Assembly: GCA_029339195.1 (NCBI GenBank) | Contig: JAPTJF010000528.1 | Location: 1 to 39,983, forward strand | Reading direction: 5' to 3' | DNA length: 39,983 nt | Source of the DNA: Micractinium sp. NFX-FRZ | Taxonomy: Eukaryota; Chlorophyta; Trebouxiophyceae; Chlorellales; Chlorellaceae | In this document: in pieces, positions 1-20,718 of the stretch | Layout of the letters: each line of letters starts with the position of its first letter | Position numbering within the stretch: position 1 is the first letter of the stretch | Position numbers and translations under genes: made by a program | Notes under the pieces: model-generated | The model's input: the letters and a program-made list of their open reading frames with translations, nothing else | What the model was told of the DNA's origin: nothing | Databases searched by the model: none

Positions 1-62
1 CGCCCCCCCCCCCCCCCCCCCCCCCCCCCCCCACACACCCCCTCCCACCCCCCCCCCCCCAC
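1..62. repeat. poly-C / C-rich tract inside a LETM1 intron
   Basis: The window opens with about 30 consecutive C residues and then CA/CCCT-interrupted C runs up to position 60. On the coding (minus) strand this is a G-rich stretch directly after the splice donor of the exon at 63-146, so it lies in an intron of the LETM1 gene. G-runs of this length can form G-quadruplexes and are prone to length errors in sequencing; the exact count should not be trusted. Confidence 0.8.
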
Positions 63-6197
<6,135 letters not shown>

Positions 6198-6703
6198 GAT
6201 GCTGCGCCCTCTTCGGAGAGGGAGCTGGCTGGCTGCAGAAGCCGGCTGCTGTCAGCCCTCGGCGTATCTGGCGCTCTCTGGTGTCACCGCCGCGGTTGGA
6301 GCTGTGCCATATGCACGGGCCCAACCCGTTGCTGGAGCGCCTTGCGGGTGAGCTCCTTGCGCTTTGCAAGCGATGCTGTTGTCAAGGAGGGTTCACTGGA
6401 GGCAAGGGAAGCGCTCGGGGGAGCGATGGGCGATGGCGCGGCTGGGCGGGCAAGCAGGGTCTCAGGCGCCTACTCTATTAAAACCCAGCAGGTCCAAATA
6501 TCCAGCTGCCAAACAAAAGAGCGTGCAGAGCGTCTCCTGTGGGCATGTGGGCAGCAGCGACCCCCTCTCACGTGGCGCAAATGCTGAACGGGCCTCAACG
6601 ACCTGGCAAGCAAGCCGGCGGCACCTGATCGTTTATTGTGTAATCGTAGCAGAAAGCACGAAAGCCGAGGTTGGGAGACCCAAACCCTCTCTTTCACAAA
6701 ACT
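6198..6703. promoter_or_regulatory. divergent intergenic region LETM1 / NDUFAF7
   Basis: These 506 bases separate two divergent start codons and must contain both promoters and 5' UTRs. A TATTAAAA stretch near 6476-6483 is the only TATA-like element noticed, about 220 bases before the NDUFAF7 ATG; its role is unproven. No convincing open reading frame of its own was seen. Both neighbours encode mitochondrial proteins, so shared control is possible but is inference only. Confidence 0.5.
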
Positions 6704-11092
<4,389 letters not shown>

Positions 11093-11430
11093 GGTCACTC
11101 CCAGCCCGGTCCCCTGTGCTCCTTCAGCCTGTCGGGGGCGCGTGTATGTTGCTAGTTGCTGTAGCTGCATGGGCCGCCCATGTGACATGCGCACACGTTG
11201 CCGAGTGCTTGGTTTCGCTGACAACATGTGCAGCAAGGGTGGGATGGCATCCGCAGATGCAACTGCGACGCACAGCCTGCGGTGCCGTGAACGAAAAGCA
11301 GCCGAGAAGCCAGCCACGAAAAATACAAGCAGGCAACGAAAGGCATACACGCAGGCGCTGAGGGCCATTTCCCACGGTTGATTGCTGCTGCTGCAGCGGC
11401 AGGTGATTGCCCTCCGGGCCCCTCCTCCGT
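11093..11430. other. convergent 3' region NDUFAF7 / cupin
   Basis: These 338 bases lie between two convergent stop codons and should hold both 3' UTRs. No TGTAA motif was found on either strand, and no further gene is visible. Confidence 0.5.
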
Positions 11431-12741
11431 TCATGCATACCCATACAGCCACTCCGCGTTGCAGTCCCCCACATTCTTGGTGCTGTGCTTGGCTCCTGCG
11501 GGAGGGCACATTGGCGGGGCTGAGATGGGAAGCACGAGCTCTGCTTCCCAGCCACCCATTTGTGGCCCACTGCTAATACACCGATCTCCCACCCCTGTGC
11601 TATCCCTGTACACAGGCCCTACCCCGCTCATGTCCCCCAGCCACCCCACCCACCCCACCCCACCCCACCCCACCTGCGGGAATGAAACACTCATCCCCTG
11701 GCTCCAGCAGCACCCTGTCCTCGCCAATCGTGAACTCCATCTGCCCGCTCACAACCGTCACCAGCTCGTCCTCGCAGTGCACAAAGTCGCGCCACTCCTT
11801 GCCTGGGGGTGGGGGAGGGAGGGAGGACGGGCAGCGGTGGAAAGGGGGGAAGGGGTTGCAGGGCCAGGGGAAGCAGCAGGGCAGGGCCAGGAGCTTCAGA
11901 AGGGCAGGAGAGGGCCATGTCAGTCTGAGTGGCTCTCGAGGGCTGGCAATCGGTGGCCAGGAGCGGCATGTTGGCAAGCCATGGCGCCTGGAAGCCCATG
12001 CATCATGTCATGGCGCCCGCTTGCAAACCCCGCCCCGCTGCCGCCCTCCCCCCCGGGGCCGCCCCCCTGGCAGCGCACCCGGTGGGTCAACAAAGAGGTC
12101 GCAGCTGTAGCCCCGCGGCTTCCAGTCGCGCTCCACCTCCTGTGGTGGCAGCGGCAGGTGGGCATGCGCGGCTTAGGAGTCAGGCACGGAAGCTGGGCGG
12201 GCAGGATTGTGCCATCAGTCTGGGCAGGTGCCGCCCCGTGCAGTGCAGTGCAGAAGGGTGGCGGGTGAACTGGGTGGCGCACCCCTGCTCACCTCCCGCT
12301 GCACCGGCACCGAGAACTTCTTCTTGCGGACCTGCGCTGATGCGAAAAGGGTGATAAATGAGTTGATTGCTGTGTACGTGGAAGTCCCAATGCCCCTGGC
12401 GTAACGCACAGCAGAGGCAACAGGCGGGCGGGCAGGGCCGTGTGGGCAAGCAGCTTCTGGGTGCCCCTTGTCATGTAGCTGGACCACACCAGCAAGGAAG
12501 AGGTACCAAGGGTTCTCACATAGTCGTGATGCTCATGGGTCGATGACACCCTGCAGCGGCGTGATTATTGCATGAACGGCGGAAGGGAGGATGGGTCTGC
12601 GCTGAGCGCCAGCGCCGCCTGGCAGCGCTCAACCCTTCTCAACCCTACATCCCCAACCCGCGCCCTGATCGGTTCTCCCATGTTTACGTGAACGTGTTCA
12701 CGCGTGCACGCAGTGCCAACCAGTTCCTGAGCGGCTCACAT
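11431..12741 (-). CDS. small single-domain cupin protein
   Basis: This is a conserved small cupin (cupin_2 type) of unknown substrate, related to short cupins of algae and bacteria. Coding exons are 12520-12550, 12293-12331, 12079-12139, 11674-11802 and 11431-11495, plus two bases of the start codon at 12740-12741, giving about 108 residues. The second cupin motif is complete: GDECFIPAGAKHSTKN (G-x5-P-x-G-x2-H-x3-N), with the metal-ligand His present. The first motif is degenerate, reading WRDFVHCEDELVTVVSG: one His and the acidic pair remain but the HxH is lost. The conserved opening HDYVRKKKFSVPVQRE and DWKPRGY are typical of this subgroup. The start is unusual: the only nearby ATG in frame is formed by splicing AT to G across the intron 12551-12739; an upstream in-frame ATG near 12888 would add about 49 residues. 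The cellular role is unknown. Confidence 0.82.
11641..11675. repeat. CACCC microsatellite in cupin intron
   Basis: A (CACCC)n-like tract occupies the last 35 bases before the exon at 11674, immediately beside the splice donor on the minus strand, where it reads as GGGTG repeats. Confidence 0.7.
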
Positions 12742-13089
12742 GCTGCCGGTCCTGCCTGCGCACCGACACCAGGGAGTCCTGCTTGTTGGGGCCGCCTGTG
12801 GTTTCGTGCAAAATTCCTCCAGTTTCGTAGCGACTGCCGGGCGTGTTTTATTGCCACCGGGACCTAACACCCCTCCCCCGGCGCTCATTTCGCCGCCAGC
12901 TGGGCCTGGGCGCGAAAACCATCTTGCGCCCTCTTTGTCACGCGCTCTGCCAATCGCACACATCCATGCTTGGTTTGCTAGCTGCTGCTGTGCCCATTCA
13001 GCGCCGCTGACAGCCGCGCAGCTCACTCAAATCGCAAAGCCGGCGAGCAGGCCGCCATCAGTGCTCCTCGCAGCGTCGCTCGTCGCACC
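12742..13089. promoter_or_regulatory. divergent intergenic region cupin / TIC21-like
   Basis: About 350 bases lie between the cupin start and the TIC21-like ATG. The cupin's 5' UTR exon (ending at the donor beside 12740) must lie here. The minus-strand frame is open through much of it, so part could be an N-terminal extension of the cupin. No TATA box was recognised. Confidence 0.5.
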
Positions 13090-15232
13090 ATGCAGGCCAC
13101 ATGCGTGCTGCAGGCCAGGCTGCAGCCCCGCCAGCAGACTGTCAGCCGAGCAGCGGCTCTGCCGGCAGCAGCGGCGCGCCTGCGGCGTGGGGCCCTGGCA
13201 GTGCCTCTGGTAGCACTACGCGGCTCCCCCAAGGGCCGCTCATGCAGCCAGGTGGGCGGAGGGAAGTGGGTGAGGTGAGGGTGGGTGTTCTTTTGGTGGC
13301 CCCGCGCATTCCGCCCACTTTGGTGCCCAGTAAGCAATTGAACGACCATTGATGCTGTCCTGAATTCAGGCGCCGCAGCGGCTGCGGGTCGTGCAGGTGG
13401 CAGCCGCAGCTGCCGCCTCGCCGCCGCCGCCGCCTGCGAGCGGCGCCGACGTCTCTGAGGTGGCCCGCCAGAACCTGAAGAAGGCGGCGGTTGCATGCCG
13501 GCGGTACGGCTGGATCAGCTTCTGGGTGCAGCTGGTGCTCAACACGGTGGCCGCCGTGGTGCTGCTCTTCTCGCTGGCCTTCACCTCGCAGGTGTCACGG
13601 GTGGGGCGCCGGGTGCGGCGCGGCGTGGGGAGGCGGGCTGTGCGGCAGCAAGTGGGGGTCAGAGCAGGTGCAGGCGTCAGCTGCGCAGCACTGGGTGTTG
13701 AACGTACTTTTCTGCCGCACAGCATGCCCTTGGGGCGTGACACCAGCAACCAGCAAGGCTGGCTCCAGAGGAAGAGCTGCGCGCCTGCCAGCCCCCCGCG
13801 TGCCTTCCGCCCGCCCGCTCCCCAGCACTGCTAATATCACCCTCATCCCACCGCAACTTGGCCTCCACCTGTGCAGTGTAACCTGGCACAGTCTGCCAGC
13901 CCACTGCTGCGCCCGCCCTCGCATTTGCCCATCTCCCGCCTGGCCGCCCGTCCTCCCCCCTCCCCCCCCCACGCAGAACGGCCCCGGCGTCTCCCTCTAC
14001 CTCACCCTCTTTGGCATCGTGCTCGGCTTCCTCTCCATGTTCTGGTCCTTTGGCTATGTCCGCCTCTCACGCAAGCTGCGCACATTCCTGGACGTGCGTC
14101 AGGCTGCGGGCGCCGTGGCGGCCAGCCTGCATTGTGTGCACCGCATCCTGCCAAGAACGCATGCTCACGTTTCGGGCGTGCGCTGCATCGGCACAGCTTA
14201 GCTGCATGACGCTGCACAGGTGTGTGCTTGCATGCACTGTCCGTAGCTTGTGCAGCACCTCCCTGAATGCTGGCCGCCTGCTGCTCCCACGTGCCCTCTC
14301 CCCGCCTGCAGGCGCCGCCATCTGCGGCCGATACGCCCAAGGTGCGGCGCTCCGACGTCATTGCCATGCTGGAGAAGGTGACGGGGAAGGGCAGGGGAGA
14401 TGGGTTGAGGAGGATAGGAGGGAGCGGCGGTGGGTGGTCCGGGGGCGATGCTCGGGGGCCACAAGCACAGCGCTGGGAGCCGCCCCTTGTTTAGAGCAGC
14501 TGCAGGCTGGCTGTTTAGGAAATGGCTCCCCTGCTCTCCAGCTCCATCACTCCCCCAAACCAAGTGTGCCTGCCCGCTGCTCCCGGCGCCTCCCTTCTCC
14601 AACCATGCCGCCCTCCTTGCCCTCCCTTTCTCCACTCCCTCCCCCCACCTGCGCCAGGGCGCGGTGATCAACGTGCTGGGCGCGGGCGCAACCATGCTGG
14701 GCCTGTCTGCCACCATTGGCGTGCTGCTGGCCAAGACGCTCACCTCTGCCACCGTCAACCCATTCCTGGCCACCTCCTCGTCCAACTGGAACCCAGTGCT
14801 GGCATTTGACGTGTTCAACGTGCAGGTGCGCCCGCTGTGCTGCGAGTGTGCTGTGCTCTGCCTTGCAGCGCGCTGGTGTGTAGGCGGTGGCCAGCAGTGC
14901 GTTTGTCACAGCAGTGCTGCGTGGCCAGCACATGGCCAGGCACAGCACGTGGCAGGGGCGGCCTTGACAGCTTGCTAGCTGCTAGGCATGTTCGCCCCCT
15001 CGTTTAAACACCCGTCGCTGCACTTGCGCCTCACTCCTGTGCCCCCTGCGTCACGTGCCTGCAGGCCACCACCAACGCCCTGCTGTCCCACTTCTTCAGC
15101 CTCGTCTGCTCCCTCTGGCTGCTGCGCATCATCGCCAACCGCCCCTCGGCTGGGCACATGCTCACCACCGGCGGGACCAGCAACCAAATCATCTCCACCA
15201 GCAGCAGCAGCTCCCGCCCCGCCGCGGTGTGA
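13090..15232 (+). CDS. TIC21: TIC21/PIC1-like chloroplast inner-envelope protein (DUF3611)
   Basis: Arabidopsis TIC21 (also PIC1, CIA5) is a four-helix inner-envelope protein implicated in protein import and/or iron uptake (family knowledge; the function is debated). Six exons, all phase 0: 13090-13251, 13370-13591, 13977-14093, 14312-14377, 14658-14825, 15065-15232, giving about 300 residues. The first about 90 residues are Arg/Ala/Ser/Pro-rich with no acidic run, as in a chloroplast transit peptide. Four hydrophobic segments follow: about 100-127 (FWVQLVLNTVAAVVLLFSLA), 132-158 (LFGIVLGFLSMFWSFGYVRL), 192-218 (VLGAGATMLGLSATIGVLLA), and 246-269 (ALLSHFFSLVCSLWLLRII). FWSFGYVRLS, VLAFDVFNVQATTNALLSH and the Asn-Pro-Phe of helix 3's end match DUF3611. 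The Ser-rich tail is a local addition. A cyanobacteria-derived paralogue of the same family is the alternative. Confidence 0.88.
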
Positions 15233-15652
15233 GGCAGGCGCACGCTAGCGTAAGTGCCAGAAGTGGGGTTGCCATTCCGCTGTCAGCACAGCGCAGCAGC
15301 CTTTGCTGCAGTGCGCCGAGGCGACGGTGGCCGGGGTAGCAGCAGCGCCTGCACGAGCTGGCGGCAGTGTACTTGAGCCAGCCGAGCAGCAGCAGCAGCA
15401 GCGCTGCCTCCTCCCTTCTAGGTAGAGCAAGGCAGTGGTGCACAAGGTGGCAGGACCAGTGCCGAAGGTGTGATGCTGCATGCGTGCACCTGTGGCCCCC
15501 ACCAGCACCCGCCCTCCCATCCCATAGTACATCTTCATTTGTAGATTAGCCCCATAGTTTAGGCAAAACGTTGCCCCGATGTGCACCGGTACTTCGTACC
15601 CTCCCCAGCGTGCCAGCGCCCGTTAGTCACTGTAGCGAGCCTATACCACATT

Positions 15653-15657
15653 TGTAA
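15653..15657 (+). promoter_or_regulatory. putative polyadenylation signal TGTAA (TIC21-like)
   Basis: TGTAA, the chlorophyte polyadenylation motif, occurs about 420 bases after the TIC21-like stop codon in otherwise non-coding sequence. Confidence 0.5.
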
Positions 15658-16210
15658 ACCGCAGCGTTGAGACAGAAGTTGTGCGGGAGGGAGGCAGCAG
15701 CAGGACGACGACAGCAGGGCCGCCCATGGCCGGAAGGCAGCCTTTCCCTGGTGGCTTTCTCCTGCTGCCGTGCTGCCTATCTCACGCACCAGGCTCCACG
15801 ACGCACCGTGCAATCATGTGAGCTGCTCTCAAGTGCTGTGGCCAGCTGCCCTTGCCAGCTCAGCAGGCAGCTGGAGGTGCGCCTCCTGCCCTCCCCGGCC
15901 AGCTCATCCTCCCCCATCGATGGTCACACCTGAGACCTCGCCCCGGTTGGCGGTGCTGTGCATTGCTGCTGCTTGGTTGCTGCGCCGGCGGCACAGTGTA
16001 AAGGAGCTGCAGAGCAGCGTGAGGAGCAAGGGCTGCTTCCATGGCACCTGGGATGGTGCTCGCAAGTGCTGCAAGCAGCATGCCGAGCAACAGTAGGCTG
16101 TACTGGTGCTCTGCCGACACGTCTTCTTGCTAATGTCATTTTGAACGAATGCTTGCAAGTAGTCCACCAACTGCATGTTCTAAATATCACACTGATATCC
16201 TGTCACTCTT

Positions 16211-16215
16211 TTACA
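16211..16215 (-). promoter_or_regulatory. putative polyadenylation signal TGTAA (NUDIX gene)
   Basis: TGTAA on the minus strand, about 41 bases past the NUDIX stop codon, a spacing that would give a very short 3' UTR. Its presence supports the placement of that stop. Confidence 0.5.
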
Positions 16216-16255
16216 GTCTGTGTTGTTTTCGAACAATGTCAAGGGCACAATCAAC

Positions 16256-18734
16256 CTAAAATCCTCGCCCTGCACCTGCAGCCCTGCCGCTTGCACTGCC
16301 ATTGGCAAGCAGCAGTGCGCAGCAGCCCAGTGCTGCCCCTGCTGCCACCCCAGCAGCAAACGGCAGCACCGCCTGGCTGCCGCAGCCAAGCAGGGCCACT
16401 GAGCGCCGCCAGTGACTGCTGCTGCTCTTGCCTCGTGCACAGCTGCCCTTGTCCCGCTGCCCTTCCGGGCTGCTGCTGCCCGCCGGTGCCGCCGGTGCAG
16501 CTGCAATCGCAGCGGGTGCCAAGCTCTGGGCATCCAACGACATGGCTGGCGGGTGCCCGTTGGCTGCCGCCCCACTGCTGCTGCTGCTGCCGCCGGCATC
16601 TGCTGGTGCCACTGCTGACACAATGGGGGAGCCGAAAGGCAGCAGCTGAGCTTGCGCCGAGCTGGCGGCGCTGTGCAGCTGTGAGCCGCCGTTTGCATCC
16701 CCACGCTGCTGCTGCTGCTGCTGCTGCTGCTCAGCAGTGTGGATGGACAGGCCGCTACCTGGCCCTGTAGACAGTCTTAGCTCGGCACCTCCCGCTGCTA
16801 CTGCTGCCGCTGCTGCTGCTGCCTTTGCGGTCGCCGCGGACGCCGCCACCGACAGTGCCGCCACCTCTTTGGCGTGCTCCAGCCCCCAGGCATACGACAG
16901 CAGGCGCGCATCCACGGAGCACCCCGTGCTCTCCATCTCCGCCTGCACAGAGGGGTGCAACCCATCCGGCAACACTGTTAACAGCTGGGTGCAGGCCTTC
17001 CCCCGTTCCAACATGCTGAACCACCTATAGCCTTGTACCGTAGCTGATTCTGCCCCTGCTCGGAGAGAGCAGCCCAGGCAGGCGCCCCGCTCACCAGGAT
17101 GTGCTGCAGCAGCCCTCCCCAGGGCACCAGCTCAACGCTGATGAACTCGCCGTCCTGGGGTGGTGGGGGGGGGGGGAGGGGGGCGGGATGGGGAGGAGGG
17201 GCCACGTGGAGGGGTTAGCCATACATGGAGCAGTCCATGCACGACAGGGTGGCCAAGGAGGCACGCAGATGAGGCGGAGTGGGTGGGGAGGCAGGCCGGC
17301 TGGTATGCTAGGCCCAGGACAGGGCGACACACAGCAGCCACAGCAGCAGCCAACGAGGGCAGCCAGCGTCGGCCAGAGCAGGCTCACCTCGAGCTCCTGC
17401 TTGGCGTTCTGGTTCTCTGGAGCGTCTCCGTCCACCTGCGGCGTAGCAAGCACAGGCAGTGCGGCTGGGTGGGCTGGCACGCATGCTGCGGGTGCGGTGC
17501 AAACATCCGCCAGGCTCTCCGGCACACACCAAATCACCCCTGGCACGGGACTCACGCTACCAGCCCAGCATACTGCAGGGCGGTCATTAATTGTGTGGAC
17601 CAAAAGTGGGCAGACTTACTGCCCCACCCACCTCCAACACCGCAAACTGCATGTTGGCGCTGGTCATGCCGGGGTCGCTGGAGCAGGCGGGGGTCACGTC
17701 GCACAAACGCCCCGTGTAGCCTGCACCATGCGGACACGAAGACATCAGATGGAGAGCAACAGGTCAGAGGGCTGGCCAGGAGGTGGGCTGCTGCAAGCCC
17801 TGGCCCCTTATCCCACACGATGTGTGACGCACGCCTCTCGCAGGGCACAAGCCAGGCAGCGCACCCGTTTCTTCCTTCAGCTCCCGCACGGCCGCCTCTG
17901 CCGCCGACTCCCCCGCATCCACCAGCCCCGCGGGCAGCTGCGGGGGCATGGAGGGGCCAAGTGTGGCAGTTGAGATCAGCGAAGAGCCAAGGCAGTGCCT
18001 GACAGCCGTGCTTGCACTGGGGACTGCTCGAGCTGAAGGCATAGGGTTGCCAGCTGGGCATAGCGGACCGCAAAGCAAACCATCAGGTTGGGCAAAGAAG
18101 ACTACACACCACCCCACATCATGCCGACCCTCGTCTTCCAGCCCACCTTCTGCAGCACACCCCTAGCCCTTTACCTCCAAGCAGTAGTTGGCAATTGGTG
18201 GGCGGAACTGCTTCAGCACTGGCAGCATCGGTGGAGCACCGCGGCGCAAAATCTGTTTGGGGCGGAGGGAGGCAGGGTGGGGTTGGTGGGAAGCAGGAAG
18301 ATGCAAAGACCCGCGCTGCAGCTAGATAGCATAGGATGTCTCGGGTGTGCCATTGAAACCACTGCCGTATGAGCGAACCTACTTCCCACGGTGCTCCCAG
18401 GGAGGCCCACCTTGGCCACGATTGCCACGCCGTCCACCTCGCCACGTCGCGTCGTGCGCTCTGCCGACTCCCACACCCGCGCCCGGCCATGCGGGTCCTC
18501 CCACTGCAGCAAAAGTGGACAATAGGGAATTACTGCGCTGTTGGGGGGCAGCCGTGCACAAACCTGCTGAGCAGAGACGCAGCTGCGACCGGCAGGAGTG
18601 GTGGCGGCGCCAACGGGTAGCGCACCCAGGCCCACAAGGCCAGCGTGGTACGGAGCTCTTGCCTGGATCTTCTTCAGAGTAATCCATCGAAAACTGGGGT
18701 CCCCACAGTCCTCTACCGCGACAACGCGAGACAT
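16256..18734 (-). CDS. NUDT5-like ADP-ribose/ADP-sugar diphosphatase with C-terminal membrane tail
   Basis: NUDT5-type NUDIX hydrolases split ADP-ribose and related ADP-sugars to AMP and sugar phosphate (family knowledge). Eight exons join in phase: 18663-18734, 18411-18503, 18175-18252, 17865-17937, 17632-17720, 17388-17435, 17095-17154, 16256-16942, giving about 399 residues. Family features in order: RWITLKKIQ, RVWESAERTTR, VLKQFRPPIANYCLELPAG, the full NUDIX box GLVDAGESAAEAAVRELKEE (G-x5-E-x7-REL-x-EE), CSSDPGMTSANMQF, DGEFISVELVP, and SVDARLLSYAWGLEHAKEVA. The NUDT5 domain ends there (residue about 199). About 200 residues of Ala/Gln/Ser-rich sequence follow, including eight Gln, then a basic stretch (HWRR) and a hydrophobic segment AVLPFAAGVAAGAALGCCAL near the C-terminus. 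Intron 1 has a GC donor. The start is the first in-frame ATG after a stop. The tail is the least certain part. Confidence 0.9.
16696..16732. repeat. CTG/CAG trinucleotide run encoding poly-Gln in NUDIX tail
   Basis: A run of GCTGCTGCTG units encodes eight glutamines on the minus strand in the C-terminal extension of the NUDIX protein. Nearby 16796-16825 is a second CTG-type run that encodes poly-Ala in the same protein. Confidence 0.75.
18504..18662 (-). other. GC-AG intron (NUDIX intron 1)
   Basis: Exon 1 ends ...AAG AAG ATC CAG and is followed by GCAAGAG, an ideal GC-type donor. The acceptor TTGCTGCAG leads into TGG GAG GAC, giving KKIQ-WEDPHGRARVWES, which follows the NUDT5 pattern with no gap. 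No GT donor nearby keeps the frame. Confidence 0.8.
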
Positions 18735-19197
18735 GGCCTGCTTGCAGAAGCGCAACCTGCAGCACGTCGGAGAGGGAGCCCTCGCGCTGTCCTTGTTGGA
18801 GGCTAGGGTCTGCCCTGCCTCGGGAAGTGGAGGAGCACGCAGGGAACAGCAAGTCGAGGGTCTCGCAGCACGGCAAAGCACGGTGCATTTTGCGGTCCTT
18901 CCCGCGCTTCAGGAGTCTCACTGATCGGACACAGTTGTTTGCCAAGCTCGACACGGCCCCACTTGCTCCTGCGCTTCTCTCAACACCGCCTGCGTCACTC
19001 ACTCGCTCTCTGTCGCGCCGCGCCTAACCTGTGAGCAGCCTGCATGTGCATGCTGATGCTGACCAGTGCATGCGCCTCCGTGCTGCCCTTCAGGTGCTGT
19101 CCCACACTCCCGCCTGCTGCCGCCGCCCGCCCGCGGCCCAACTCTTCTTCTTGCCCCACTTGCTGCGCAGCCTTTCCCCCCTTCTTGCACCCACACC
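18735..19197. promoter_or_regulatory. divergent intergenic region NUDIX / THOC5
   Basis: 463 bases between the two divergent start codons, carrying both promoters and 5' UTRs. No distinct motif was recognised. The minus-strand frame upstream of the NUDIX ATG is open for about 50 codons but holds no ATG before a stop. Confidence 0.5.
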
Positions 19198-20718
19198 ATG
19201 GAGGACGTGGCGGTGGAGCCCGCACCTCTGGCGGCCCTGGGCGACTTCCTGGGCCAGCTGCTGGCGGCCAAGCAGGGCGGCTCGCTGCCCGAGGGGGGGC
19301 AGTGGCAGGCGGCGGGCGCGGCCCTGATTCTGGGCCTCAAGCGGGAGCACCGCCAGCTGTGCGAGGGCACGGATGCGCTGCGTGAGGCTGCCACCGAGGC
19401 CAAGGGGCAGCTGGACCAGAGCTCGCTGCAGCTGCAGAACCTGCTGTACGAGCAGAGCCACTACCAAAAGGAGATTGGCAGCTGCCGCGCGTGGCAGTCG
19501 GCGTACAGCGACGAGCAGGTCGGGCGCGGGGCGAAGCCGTGTGGGGGCTGCGTGGTGGCACATGGATTGGGGGTCGGGCCGACCAAGCAGTACCAGGCGG
19601 TCGATAATGGGTGGGCAGGTGGAGCAGCAGGCAGAGGCGGCGGGGGTGCGGACGTACCGGCTTCTGCTTGCAGGCCACGCATGCTGCCCGGCCCATCGAG
19701 GCTGCCTCCCTCCGCGCCTGCATGCTTAGCCGGTCGGAACTTGCACCACTGCCACAGACTCTCACACCCCCGCCTCCTCCCCTGCCCCCCTGCCCACAGA
19801 TCGCGCTCATCCCGGTGGAGGAGTTCAGCTCGCACGCCCTGGCGGCGGAGCAGCAGCTGGCGGGCGAGGGTGTGGACCCTCACCAGCTCATGCTCAACCG
19901 GCTGAAGCACGAGGTGGCCTACAGGTGGGTGGTGGGGCATGGAGGGTGGGGGCTAATGGTGGGGGGAGGGGACACCGATGGTGAATGGATGGGGCTGGAG
20001 GCTGCTGATGTATGGGGCTGCCTATGCTGCGCTGTTCGTGCTGCTTCATTCGCGGCAGGAGCGATTGGCAGGGCACAGCAGGGAGCCTGGGAGATGCAGG
20101 TGCGCGAGCATGCCGCCCCTAGTCCGCTGGTGTCAACTTGCCAACTTGCCCTCCCTCTCCCTGACCCCCACCCCCGTGCCCCCTATTTTGTGGCTGCAGG
20201 CAGCAGTTTGTGAAGCAGCTGGACGGGATCAAGGCGCAGCGCGATGCCCTGGCTGCCGACGTGGCGCAGAAGCGCAGCACCGGTGCGGCTGGAACGGGGG
20301 GCCGGCGTGCTGTTCTGTCGAGGCAGGGCGGGGGGGCTGGTGTACGCCTGGCAGTACTGGGGTGCCTGGTTGCTGGTAGAGTTGGCAATGGATTGCTGAT
20401 CCTCTCTGCCCACAATTGGCATGCTTCAGGGTAACCCTGGAACCTAACCAACCATCTTGCTGACTCACTGGACTTGCCACTCCCCGCCCTCCTCCTTGCC
20501 CCTCGACAGTCGCTGGGCTGGAAACGGAGATTAGCAAGCTGCTGGTGGCGGCACGCGCGGTACAGCAGCAGTACGCTATCAAGCTGCCAGCAGCAGCGGA
20601 CACGGCACCGGCGGCGGCAGAGGATGCGGCGGGAGGCGAGGGCGCAGTGGAGTCGCCGCCTGCGGCGCCAGCGGCGGGGCCGGCAGCGGGCGAGGATGTG
20701 GCAATGGCAGATGTGTGA
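19198..20718 (+). CDS. THOC5: THO complex subunit 5 (short, coiled-coil half only)
   Basis: THOC5 is part of the THO/TREX complex that couples transcription to mRNA export in the nucleus and pairs with THOC7 through coiled coils (family knowledge). Four exons join in phase: 19198-19518, 19800-19924, 20200-20282, 20510-20718, giving about 245 residues. The diagnostic segment is LQLQNLLYEQSHYQKEI, followed by a Cys/Arg (SCR), IPVEEFSSHA, DPHQLMLNRLKHEVAYRQQF and a heptad-rich helix to VQQQYAIKLP. These match the N-terminal third to half of THOC5 in the same order. After that point the protein ends in an Ala/Glu/Pro-rich acidic tail. Human THOC5 is about 680 residues and plant forms are longer, so the C-terminal domain is missing here. 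The ATG chosen is the first that precedes the conserved region in frame with a normal-looking 5' leader. Confidence 0.82.

Larger units (their letters stand above)
15233..16255. other. convergent 3' region TIC21-like / NUDIX
   Basis: About 1 kb between two convergent stop codons. It should hold a 3' UTR of roughly 430 bases for the TIC21-like gene (TGTAA at 15653) and a short one for the NUDIX gene (TGTAA on the minus strand at 16215). CAG/CTG runs occur near 15385-15400. Base composition falls in AT-richer patches at 15520-15660 and 16110-16260. No tRNA, rRNA or conserved coding segment was recognised. Confidence 0.55.

Noticed and set aside
17095..17205. Reading NUDIX exon 7 through its donor, or splicing at the ATAG before 17028
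   Set aside because: Read-through ends in a stop shortly after, and the ATAG acceptor breaks phase. The acceptor next to 16942 restores the NUDT5 C-terminal SVDARLLSYAW in frame.
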